From: CAZQFV01 sp964592645 | GTDB taxonomy: Bacteria; Chloroflexota; Chloroflexia; DTKN01 | DNA: 64,000 nt | Assembly (NCBI GenBank): GCA_964592645.1 | Contig: CAZQFV010000017.1 | Span: 1 to 64,000 of the forward strand | Direction of reading: 5' to 3' | Shown here: piece by piece, positions 42,104 to 50,144 of the stretch | Layout of the letters: every line of letters begins with the position of its first letter | Numbering within the stretch: position 1 is the first letter of the stretch | Notes under the pieces: generated by a model | What the model saw: the letters and a program-made list of their open reading frames with translations, nothing else | What the model was told of the DNA's origin: nothing | Database searches by the model: none | Program-made: the position numbers and the translations under genes

Positions 42104-43288
42104 ATGATTACCGAGGTGCAGATCAAGAACTACCGCAGTCTGGCCCAAGTAGTTGTTAACCTCGAACGGCTTACGATCCTCGTCGGCCCCAACGGGGCAG
42201 GCAAGAGCAACTTTGTGGACGCACTGCGCTTTGTTGCCGACGCGCTCAGCACGACGCTGGAACTTGCCCTCAAGCAACGCGGCGGTATCAACGCCGTCCG
42301 GCGGCGCTCCAAGGGACATCCCACCCACTTTGGCCTGCGTGTCCGCATGGACTGGGGGCGAGGGGACGGAGCCGTGTACTCGTTCAAGATCTCGGCATTG
42401 CCGCGGGGCGATTTCGCCGTGAGCCAAGAGATGGGACATATCTGGGGGCCCAAGGCAGTTCCGGCCCACCAGTTTTCGGTCAGAGATGGCGTGCTGACGA
42501 CAAACATAAAGGGTTTGCGGCCCAAGATCGAAAGAGATCGCCTGGCCTTGACCGTTCTGTCCGCTACCGAGGAGGTGCGCCCTCTCTATGACTCGCTTAC
42601 TCAGATGCGTTTCTACTCGCTGGTGCCTGACCGCATCCGCGAGCTACAGGAACCCGATCCTGGGCAGGCGCTGAAGCGCGACGGAAGCAATGCCGCAGCC
42701 GTCCTGCGGGAGATCAGGAAGCACTCGCCGCAGGACTATGAGCGTGTCTGTCGTCTGCTGAGCAAGGTCGTTCCAGGCACGACCGGCGCGGAATACCTGT
42801 CTGCGGGACCAAAAGAAACGTTGCAGTTTCGACAAGACGTGGGCGACGCCAACCCGTGGTCGTTTGAGGCCCTCAATATGTCCGATGGGACGTTGCGCGT
42901 TCTTGGCGTCCTGCTGGCTGTCTATCAGACGCCTACTCCCCCCTTCATTGCCATTGAGGAACCCGAATCCACCATCCATCCGGCGGCCGCAGAGGTTTTG
43001 GTGAACATATTTTCTGAGGCTTGCACCCGCTCGCAGATATTGATTACAACCCATAGCCCGGACATCCTCGACAGCAGAGAACTCCAGGACAATCAGATAC
43101 GGGCCGTGGAGTACCAAAATGGAAGGACAACGATCAGCCCCCTAGGGCCGGTGTCACGGGAAGCCATCCGAAAGAATCTCTACACGCCCGGCGAGCTGCT
43201 CCGCATGGGCGAACTGGAGCCGGACCGTGAGGTCGGCGCGCGGTTGGGTCAGCAGCTATCCTTGTTTGGCTGGAAGGTGAAACCATGA
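42104..43288 (+). CDS. AAA (OLD-like) ATPase, partner of DUF4276 protein
   Basis: A 394-residue ATPase: EVQIKNYRSLAQVVVN start, Walker A GPNGAGKSNFVDAL, signature NMSDGTLRVLGVLLA, Walker B FIAIEEPESTIHPAA and LITTHSPDILDS at the H-loop. It is a second member of the same type as the gene at 37492 but only distantly similar. Its stop overlaps the next ATG (43285) by 4 bp. In PARIS-type systems an ATPase holds a TOPRIM nuclease inactive until a phage anti-restriction protein is sensed; the arrangement here is compatible. Confidence 0.88.
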   Translation: MITEVQIKNYRSLAQVVVNLERLTILVGPNGAGKSNFVDALRFVADALSTTLELALKQRGGINAVRRRSKGHPTHFGLRVRMDWGRGDGAVYSFKISALPRGDFAVSQEMGHIWGPKAVPAHQFSVRDGVLTTNIKGLRPKIERDRLALTVLSATEEVRPLYDSLTQMRFYSLVPDRIRELQEPDPGQALKRDGSNAAAVLREIRKHSPQDYERVCRLLSKVVPGTTGAEYLSAGPKETLQFRQDVGDANPWSFEALNMSDGTLRVLGVLLAVYQTPTPPFIAIEEPESTIHPAAAEVLVNIFSEACTRSQILITTHSPDILDSRELQDNQIRAVEYQNGRTTISPLGPVSREAIRKNLYTPGELLRMGELEPDREVGARLGQQLSLFGWKVKP

Positions 43289-43884
43289 ATCCGGTCATTG
43301 TCCCAATAGTGGAGGGCCAGGGCGAGGTTGAGGCCGTCCCCATCCTGCTTCGCCGAATCCTCCACTCCTGGGAAGCCTTCGCCTGCGACATCAGGCGGCC
43401 AATACGTGTCAAGCGCCAGCGAGTGGTCAAACCTGGCGAATTGGAGCGCGTACTTGAACTGGCTGCCATGCAGCCTGGATGCCGGGCTGTTCTGCTCTTG
43501 CTCGACGCGGAGGAAGACTGCCCGGCCATTCTAGGACCGGCCCTCCTTGAGCGGGCGCAAAAGGCAAGACCTGACATTCCGTGCCGGGTTGTGCTGGCCA
43601 AAGCAAAGTATGAGTGCTGGTTTGTCGGCAGTATCGAATCGCTGCGAGGGCAGTGTGGGATTCGAGCCGACGCAGCAGCACCGGACTCGCCCGAGGAAAT
43701 GAAGGGGGCCAAGGCCTGGCTGACCCAACACATGGAGCATAGGCGAACCTACCAGGAAGTAGATGATCAGCCCCCGTTGACCGCGAGTTTCGACATAGAA
43801 CTGGCTCAGCGGTCTTGCCCTTCTTTTGACAAGCTGCTACGCGATCTTCGGGACCTGCAGACCCTGCTGTCTGAGGAGCAATGA
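43285..43884 (+). CDS. DUF4276 (TOPRIM-like) protein
   Basis: A 199-residue DUF4276 protein. The TOPRIM-like acidic residues lie in IVPIVEGQGEVEAVPILLRR (Glu plus GxxE) and LLLLDAEEDCP (Asp/Glu pair), followed by the conserved VVLAKAKYECWFVGSIESL with the catalytic-type Glu. Members pair with OLD/AAA ATPases in defence loci and are predicted nucleases. Translationally coupled to the ATPase; the DUF499 gene starts 1 bp after its stop. Confidence 0.85.
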   Translation: MNPVIVPIVEGQGEVEAVPILLRRILHSWEAFACDIRRPIRVKRQRVVKPGELERVLELAAMQPGCRAVLLLLDAEEDCPAILGPALLERAQKARPDIPCRVVLAKAKYECWFVGSIESLRGQCGIRADAAAPDSPEEMKGAKAWLTQHMEHRRTYQEVDDQPPLTASFDIELAQRSCPSFDKLLRDLRDLQTLLSEEQ

Positions 43885-43885
43885 G

Positions 43886-46800
43886 ATGTCCGTATTCATG
43901 TGGCACCACCTCTGTACCCTCCGCGACGACGTTCGCGCCGGCCGGCTCACCCTGGACGAGTTCGCCGCCGACCTGAACGGCGTGCGCACCGGCGAATCGC
44001 CGCCCGTCTACCGCGAAGCGACGATGTTCTTCTCGCGCACCTACCCGACCTACCGCATGAAACAACTGGTGCGCGATGTCCTCCTGCGGCTGGCCGGCCG
44101 GGGAGGCAAACCCGTGCAGCAGCTCCAGGTGGCCTACGGCGGCGGCAAGACGCACACCCTGATCACCCTGCTGCACCTGGCCGAGCAGGGGCCGGGTCTG
44201 GCCGACCACCCGACGGTGCAAGAGTTCTTCACCTTTGCCGGCCTGCCCCATCCACCCCGCGCCCGCGTGGCCCTGCTTCCCCTGGACAAGTTCGACGTCA
44301 AGGAAGGGCTGGAAGTCTGCGGCCCCGCCGGGCAACCCCGCCGCGTGCGCACCCTCTGGGGCGCCCTGGCCCATCAACTGGCCGGGGACGCCGGCTACGC
44401 CCGGCTGAAAAGCCACGACGAGGAGTTCACCGTCCCGGCCGAGCCGCTGCTGGTGGACCTGCTGCGCGCGCCGTTGCACGAGGGCCTGGGCGCGCTGGTG
44501 CTGGTGGACGAGGCCGTCTGGTACTACCGCAACCTGGTGCTGGCCAACCCCCGCGCCTTTGGCGCGCTCAAGGATTTCTACCAGGTGCTCACCCAGGCTG
44601 TGGCCAAGGTCGAACATGCCGCATTGGTGGCCGCGCTCGTCGCTTCCAAGGTTGAGGCCAACGACCATACGGGCATCCAGTGCCTCGGCGCGCTGGAGGA
44701 CATCTTTGGCCGCATCGCCGAACCGGTGGAGCCGGTGACGCGCGAGGACGTGGCCGAGGTGCTGCGGCGCCGCCTGTTCGAGAGTGTCGCGGGCGAGGCC
44801 GAACGCCGGCCGGTGGTCGATGCGGTGATGGCCGCGATGCAGCGACTGCCGCTGCGCGACGCCCAGCGCGACCAGGCGGCCTACCACCGGATGATGGAAA
44901 GCTACCCCTTTCACCCCGACCTGGTCGAGGTGCTCTACCAGAAGTGGACCCAGTATGACGGCTTTCAGCGCACCCGCGGCGCCCTGCGCCTGCTCGCCTA
45001 TGCCCTGCGCGAGACGGCCGGCCACGACCCCTCGCCGCTGATCGGCCCCTGGGCGCTGCTCAACCCGGAGGGTCCCTCTCTCTCTCCGGCCCTGAACGAG
45101 CTGGTGCCCATCTGCCAGGAGCGCGAAAAATGGGGGCCCATCCTCACGGGCGAGCTGGCCAAGGCCCGCGAGGTTCAGGCCGGCCTGCCCACGCTGCCGC
45201 ACCGGGAGATGGAGCAGGCGGTCGTCGCCACCTTCCTGCACTCGCACCCGCCGGGGCAGCGCGCGTCGCCTTCGGAGCTGCTGGCGCTGCTGGCCCACCC
45301 CGAGGGGGACCCGGCCGCGCTCGAGGAGGGGCTGCGCAAGTGGCGCGGTATCTCGTGGTTCCTGGTCGAGGACCCGCAGGTGTGGCGGCTGAGCACGCAC
45401 CCCAATCTCAACCACATCCAGGCCCGGGCCCTGGAGTCATTGAACGAACCGGACGTCGAGGCCGAGCTGCGCAGGCGCATCGCCGCCGTCCCCGCGCTGC
45501 GCGAGGCCGACGCGGGCGTCGCGGTGCATATCCTGCCCAAATCCCCGGCCGATGTCCCGGACAACCTGGAACTGCGCTACCTGGTGCTGGGACCGGAGTG
45601 CGCCGTCGAGCCGGGCAAGGCGTTGCCGGCCGAGGTCGAAGCCTACTTCGACCAGGTCACCGGCCCGCAGAACCCGCGTATCTACCGCAACAACGTCATT
45701 GCCCTGGTGCCGGAAGCGTCGCGGATGGCCGGCCTGCGCAACCGGGTGCGCGAGTACCTGGCCTGGGACCGCGTGGAGAACGTGGCCGAGTACCGCCAGG
45801 CGCTGACCGAGCAGCAGCGGCGCGAGTTGGTTCAGCGCAAGGGCGCCGTGGCCGGCAGCTTGCCCGAGTCGGCGGTAGCGGCATACAACCTGCTGGTGGC
45901 CGTCGACGAGAGCGGCAAGGTGGGCCTGTCGACGCTCCGCCACGCCGGCGCGACGGCCTTTGACCGCATCAAGGCAACGCTCGCGGAAGAGGAGCGTATC
46001 ATCGTCAACACCGTGGACCCCGACCTGCTCCTGCCGGGGAGTTACCTGGACCTGTGGCGGGAGGGGGAAGAGAGCAAGCGCGTCCCCGACCTGATGGCCG
46101 CCTTTGGGCAGTTTCACCGCCTGCCGCGCCTGCTGCGCCCCGACGTGCTCTACGAATCGCTGCGGCGCGGCGTGCGCGAGGGCACGCTGGTCCTGCGGCT
46201 GGTCCGCGGCGATGGCTCCATGCGCACCTACTGGCGCACCCTCCCCGACGAGGACACCCTGCGCCGGCCCGACCTGGAGCTACAGTCATCCGGCCGGGCC
46301 ACCTTGCACAATCTGGAGCCTGAGCTGTTGTCGCCGCAGAAGGTCGAGGCCCTCTGGCCGCTTCCGACGGGGCCCGCGACTTTGGAAGACTGGCGCGCTT
46401 GCTTTGACGGTGTGCGTCTCCCCCGCCTACGGGATGCCGGCGTCCTGGACGAAGCCCTGCGCGCCGCGGTTTGCCGGGGTTTGCTCATGGCCCGCCTGGG
46501 CCGGGCCTCCTACTTCCGCGAGGCCCTGCCGGAGGGGCAACTCGCGGGTACGCTGGAGTTGCTGGCCCCGCCGCGGCCCATTCGCGGCGCCGACCTGACC
46601 CCCCAGGCCATGCCGGAGGTTTGGGTGGGAGGACAGACCACCGCCCAGCGATTGATGGAAGCCATATCCGCGGAGCGCGGCTATCCCATACCCTGGACTC
46701 TCCTCCAGGACGGGATTGAGGATGCTTTGCGGCTGCACCTTCTGGCGCGTTCCGCGGATAGCGGCCCCTGGCCCTGTTCGCCGGGCGCGGCCGGCGAGGT

Positions 46801-47263
46801 CGTGTTCCGGGTAGTCGAGGAGATCCACCTGACCGTGGACACGATCATTGCCGCGCTGCCCTACGCCGAGAGTGAAACCCCAACGCTGCGCGCGCTGAAA
46901 GAGGCAGTCGAGATGCAGATTCTGGGCAAACCGGTTCCCGAGGACCAGTTCATCGGCGTCGTCCGGGAAGCCCTGAACCGGCGCGCGCTGCAGGCGGTTG
47001 ACCTGCCCGTGCAGCAACTGACGCTCTCGACACGGGTCCGCCGCCCGCCGGTGGCCCTGGTCGCCGACGCCACGCTGAGCGCGGCCGAGGTGCAGCGGCT
47101 GGCCGAGATCGCCGCGCAGTTGCTCTCCATCGCGCCCGGGCTGGAGTTCACCTTCCGGGTTGTGCTGACGGCGGAAGGGGAGCCGCCTGACGAGCAGGTA
47201 TCCGAAGGGCTCAACGACGCCCTGGAGAAGGTCAAGGCCGGCTGGCGGTTCTCCGGTTCATGA
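43886..47263 (+). CDS. DUF499 (COG1483) P-loop ATPase
   Basis: A 1125-residue predicted ATPase of the COG1483/DUF499 family, which is confined to defence loci and usually found with DUF1156 methylases. Walker A is AYGGGKTHTLITLLHLAEQG (Lys88). Motif II-type residues (LGALVLVDEAVWYYRN) and an arginine-rich region (~300-330) follow. The C-terminal half has helical and beta-rich parts with no assigned function. It may form part of a large complex with the helicase and methylase. ATG 43886 follows the DUF4276 stop closely. It is the last gene of the operon; 102 bp later is the convergent epimerase end. Confidence 0.9.
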   Translation: MSVFMWHHLCTLRDDVRAGRLTLDEFAADLNGVRTGESPPVYREATMFFSRTYPTYRMKQLVRDVLLRLAGRGGKPVQQLQVAYGGGKTHTLITLLHLAEQGPGLADHPTVQEFFTFAGLPHPPRARVALLPLDKFDVKEGLEVCGPAGQPRRVRTLWGALAHQLAGDAGYARLKSHDEEFTVPAEPLLVDLLRAPLHEGLGALVLVDEAVWYYRNLVLANPRAFGALKDFYQVLTQAVAKVEHAALVAALVASKVEANDHTGIQCLGALEDIFGRIAEPVEPVTREDVAEVLRRRLFESVAGEAERRPVVDAVMAAMQRLPLRDAQRDQAAYHRMMESYPFHPDLVEVLYQKWTQYDGFQRTRGALRLLAYALRETAGHDPSPLIGPWALLNPEGPSLSPALNELVPICQEREKWGPILTGELAKAREVQAGLPTLPHREMEQAVVATFLHSHPPGQRASPSELLALLAHPEGDPAALEEGLRKWRGISWFLVEDPQVWRLSTHPNLNHIQARALESLNEPDVEAELRRRIAAVPALREADAGVAVHILPKSPADVPDNLELRYLVLGPECAVEPGKALPAEVEAYFDQVTGPQNPRIYRNNVIALVPEASRMAGLRNRVREYLAWDRVENVAEYRQALTEQQRRELVQRKGAVAGSLPESAVAAYNLLVAVDESGKVGLSTLRHAGATAFDRIKATLAEEERIIVNTVDPDLLLPGSYLDLWREGEESKRVPDLMAAFGQFHRLPRLLRPDVLYESLRRGVREGTLVLRLVRGDGSMRTYWRTLPDEDTLRRPDLELQSSGRATLHNLEPELLSPQKVEALWPLPTGPATLEDWRACFDGVRLPRLRDAGVLDEALRAAVCRGLLMARLGRASYFREALPEGQLAGTLELLAPPRPIRGADLTPQAMPEVWVGGQTTAQRLMEAISAERGYPIPWTLLQDGIEDALRLHLLARSADSGPWPCSPGAAGEVVFRVVEEIHLTVDTIIAALPYAESETPTLRALKEAVEMQILGKPVPEDQFIGVVREALNRRALQAVDLPVQQLTLSTRVRRPPVALVADATLSAAEVQRLAEIAAQLLSIAPGLEFTFRVVLTAEGEPPDEQVSEGLNDALEKVKAGWRFSGS

Positions 47264-47365
47264 GCTGATGCCCACTATCGCTTCCGGCGAGTACAAACCA
47301 CTGCGCATTATCCAGAAGGGTGAGCACGTCAGACGACAGGAGCGCAAGTACGGTTCGCTCCTCCC

Positions 47366-48325
47366 TCACCCCTGCCTGCTACGGATGTACGGCGATTGCC
47401 GGACGATGTACCGGCGTGCCAGGGGAGAGAGGAGCCGCAACATGGGTCGCTGCCAGCGCTTACGGAAGGCAAGCTGGGCCAGGTAATCGGAGAAAGTATA
47501 CCGCTGGTATTGTAGCAGGCGCTGGCTCTCGCGTGTGTCCATCCAGCCACCACCCTGCCGGGCCACCGGGCTAAAGGCCTCTGCCGGCAACCGCCCCAGT
47601 CCCAACGCCTCCAGGGTACGATTGATCATCTCGCCGTAGTAGACCTGGCAGGCCGGCCCTCCACCGATCATCCAGATCCGCCCCCAGGCCGCAGCGCAGG
47701 GCAGGCAGTTGGCAATGGCCAGGGCCGCGTCGCGAGGATGCAGGTATTCCTGGCGGGCATCCGGCGGCAGGTCGAAGATAACCGGATCCAACCGGCCGAC
47801 CGGTTCCGGCGGCAGCACCGATCCGAAGCGCAAGATACACCAGGTCAGCCCGGAGGCGCGCACCATCTCCTCCACGGCGATCTTGTGCTCGTTATAGTGG
47901 TTCAGCGCCTGAAGGGGGCTTTCGGGTGTCAGCAACCCCGTCAGGCCACGGGTGTCGCCGTGAACCGAGTAACTGGAAGCGAAGAGGAGCCGGACGGGGT
48001 TTTTCTGCCCCTGCAGCGCGGCGATGAGGTGTTGCGACCCGTTCACGTTGGCGGCGCGGGCCAGGTCCGGCGACCGTTCGCTCTGCGGCGGCAACACAAA
48101 GGCCAGGTGTACCACGGCCTCTTGACCGTCCACCGCCCGGGCGACATCGTCCGGCCGGCGGATATCTCCCCAGAGCACCTCAACCGCGCCGCCGTACTGT
48201 GCCGCCGTGCGGCGGGTGGCCGGCGCGGGCCGGTCGAAGGCGCGGACGGTGTGCCCTTGCGCCAAGAGTTCGTGTAGGGTGGCCGTGCCGATGTTTCCAA
48301 ACGCTCCGGTAACGAGCACCCGCAT
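47366..48325 (-). CDS. NAD-dependent epimerase/dehydratase
   Basis: A 319-residue extended SDR. The Rossmann motif MRVLVTGAFGNIGTATLHEL is at the N terminus; VVHLAFVLPPQ and LLFASSYSVHGDTRG hold the Ser/Tyr region. The catalytic YxxxK is HYNEHKIAVEEM. The middle and end (LRFGSVLPPEPV) fit UDP-sugar or reductase-like enzymes, but the substrate is open. ATG 48325. No glycan genes are adjacent; it lies between the defence operon (convergent) and the chemotaxis transducer (same strand, 34 bp away). Confidence 0.88.
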   Translation of the reverse strand: MRVLVTGAFGNIGTATLHELLAQGHTVRAFDRPAPATRRTAAQYGGAVEVLWGDIRRPDDVARAVDGQEAVVHLAFVLPPQSERSPDLARAANVNGSQHLIAALQGQKNPVRLLFASSYSVHGDTRGLTGLLTPESPLQALNHYNEHKIAVEEMVRASGLTWCILRFGSVLPPEPVGRLDPVIFDLPPDARQEYLHPRDAALAIANCLPCAAAWGRIWMIGGGPACQVYYGEMINRTLEALGLGRLPAEAFSPVARQGGGWMDTRESQRLLQYQRYTFSDYLAQLAFRKRWQRPMLRLLSPLARRYIVRQSPYIRSRQG

Positions 48326-48359
48326 CGGCCTGCTCCTTGGAACCAACCCGTTCTGCTCT

Positions 48360-50024
48360 CTATAGCCGGTACTGCTCCACAACCTTGTACAGTTGGTCGG
48401 CCAGGCGGTGCAGATCTCCCGCCGCCCGCTCCGACTGCTGTGTGCTTGCCAGGCTCTGCGCCATCGCCTGCTGGATGTTGTGCATAGCCACGGCCATCTG
48501 CTCCATCCCCGTCGTCTGCTGGGTAGCAGCCGCGGCAATCCCGGTCGAAACCTGCACCGATTCGACCACACTTTCCGCCAGTTGGCGGATCACCTCCCCG
48601 GCCTGGCTGGCTTGCCGCATACCGGCGTCGGCACCCTTGATGCCTTCTTCGGTGGCCATCACGGCGGCGTTGACGCCGCGCTGGATTTCGGTGAGCAGAT
48701 CGCGCACCTGGACCGTAGCCGCGCGGCTCTGTTCGGCCAAGGCGCGCACCTCCGTTGCCACCACGGCAAATCCCCTGCCGGCCTCGCCGGCCCGCGCCGC
48801 CTCCACGGCAGCGTTCAGCGCGAGCATGTTGCTCTGACTGGCGATGTCGCCGACCGCGGCAATGATCTGTCCGATGGCTTGGGTATGCTCGGAAAGATCC
48901 AGAATGTTGTGGGCGATCGTTTCGACCTTGTGCCGTACTTCCTGCATGCGGCCGACCGTATCGGCGACGGCCTGCTGGCCGGCCTGGGCAGATGCCGTGG
49001 TCCGTTCGGCCTGCTCGGTCACGCGCTGGGCACGCTGGGCGGTCTGCTCGGCGATGGCGCGGACCTCGTCGATCGTGCTGGAGGCCTGGGCGATGGCGGC
49101 AGACTGCTCGCTGGCGCCGGAGGCCTGCTGGGTGGTGGCGGCCAGGATTTCGGCCGAGGCCGAGGTCAGATTGGTCGCGGCGTCGCGGATGCGCGCGGTC
49201 ATGCGCTGCAGACTGGCCACCGTCTCGTTCAGCGAGCGGGCCAAGATGCCCAGTGGCTCGTCTGCGCCTTCTTCCGCGTCCTCCAGGTGCAGGCGGCCGG
49301 CCAGGTTGCCTTGCGCCACTTCGGTCATGAAAGCGCCGTACCGCTCCACGGCCCGGCGTAGCGCAGCGTTGCGCTGCTCCAGGGCCGCCCGGATGCCCTG
49401 CAGTTCCCGGCTGCTCTCGGTCAGGGCCTTCTCGTTGTGCCGGGCCCGCTCCAGCGCCCGGCGCAGGTTGCCGGTGGCGACGTTGAGAACAACCGCCGAA
49501 ACCAGAACATAGATGCACAGGGAGGCCCAGGTGGACAGCAGCGTATCCAGCCCAATCGGCTTCGGTAGGAGGCCCTGGCTGTGGGCGGCCACCAGGGCCA
49601 GTTCGGTCAGGACGCTCAGGCCGGCAAAGATGAAGCCGCCGCGCCCTCCCAGCAGGAGGCCGCCGATGACGGTGACGACGACAAACCCGTATACCGAGGA
49701 ACCTTGTACACCGCTGAAGATGACCGTGACCGCCGTCATGAATGCCCACAATACGATCAGAAAGATGGCACTGGCAGCGCCAACGTAGCCAAGCCGCGCC
49801 AGGGCCAGGGTACCCACTCCGACGACGAGCAAAATGCTCACCAGGGGCAAGGAGTATTGCGGGTTGGTCCAGGTAGCCAGGGCAAAGATGGCGTAGATGA
49901 CAAGGATCGTCAGCAAGGCCAACTGCATAGGGTAGAAGAGGGCGGCGGCGCGAGTCTTGTCCTCATCCTCCTCAAAAACCGGCGCCGTCAGGAGGCGTCG
50001 GATGCGGGTAAACCATTTTCTCAT
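48360..50024 (-). CDS. Methyl-accepting chemotaxis protein
   Basis: A 554-residue transducer. The N-terminal ~200 residues hold five or six membrane segments (LLTILVIYAIFALATW, SAIFLIVLWAFMTAVTVIF and others) with little periplasmic sequence, so it probably senses within the membrane. A HAMP-like region (around RYGAFMTEVAQGNLAGRLHL) leads to a long methyl-accepting coiled coil; the signalling tip is EVRALAEQSRAATVQVRDL preceded by IASQSNMLALNAAVEAARAG. No CheA, CheW or flagellar genes are near. ATG 50024 with AAGGAGGAG about 7 bases upstream (minus strand). A palindrome (50042-50099) lies just before it. Confidence 0.93.
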   Translation of the reverse strand: MRKWFTRIRRLLTAPVFEEDEDKTRAAALFYPMQLALLTILVIYAIFALATWTNPQYSLPLVSILLVVGVGTLALARLGYVGAASAIFLIVLWAFMTAVTVIFSGVQGSSVYGFVVVTVIGGLLLGGRGGFIFAGLSVLTELALVAAHSQGLLPKPIGLDTLLSTWASLCIYVLVSAVVLNVATGNLRRALERARHNEKALTESSRELQGIRAALEQRNAALRRAVERYGAFMTEVAQGNLAGRLHLEDAEEGADEPLGILARSLNETVASLQRMTARIRDAATNLTSASAEILAATTQQASGASEQSAAIAQASSTIDEVRAIAEQTAQRAQRVTEQAERTTASAQAGQQAVADTVGRMQEVRHKVETIAHNILDLSEHTQAIGQIIAAVGDIASQSNMLALNAAVEAARAGEAGRGFAVVATEVRALAEQSRAATVQVRDLLTEIQRGVNAAVMATEEGIKGADAGMRQASQAGEVIRQLAESVVESVQVSTGIAAAATQQTTGMEQMAVAMHNIQQAMAQSLASTQQSERAAGDLHRLADQLYKVVEQYRL

Positions 50025-50041
50025 CGTCTTTCTCCTCCTTG

Positions 50042-50099
50042 GAGCCTATCCGAAAACCTCGGCGGCCCGAAAGGGGACCACAGGTTTTCGGATAGGCTC
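50042..50099. repeat. Perfect 18-bp inverted repeat element (MITE-like or terminator)
   Basis: GAGCCTATCCGAAAACCT (50042-50059) and its exact reverse complement (50082-50099) flank a 22-base centre. It sits in the gap between the CHAT gene and the chemotaxis gene. The arm resembles terminal repeats of IS5-like elements; the whole 58-bp unit could be a minimal non-autonomous element or solo palindrome. As RNA it would form a very stable hairpin and may stop transcription from the CHAT gene. Confidence 0.6.
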
Positions 50100-50144
50100 A
50101 GTCCGAATTGCCGTTCGCGGTCCTGTTTACCTCGAGGCCCTTCT

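Noticed and set aside
47268..47486. Plus-strand 72-codon frame after the DUF499 gene
   Set aside because: It overlaps the end of the convergent epimerase gene and shows no motif or upstream ribosome site of quality.
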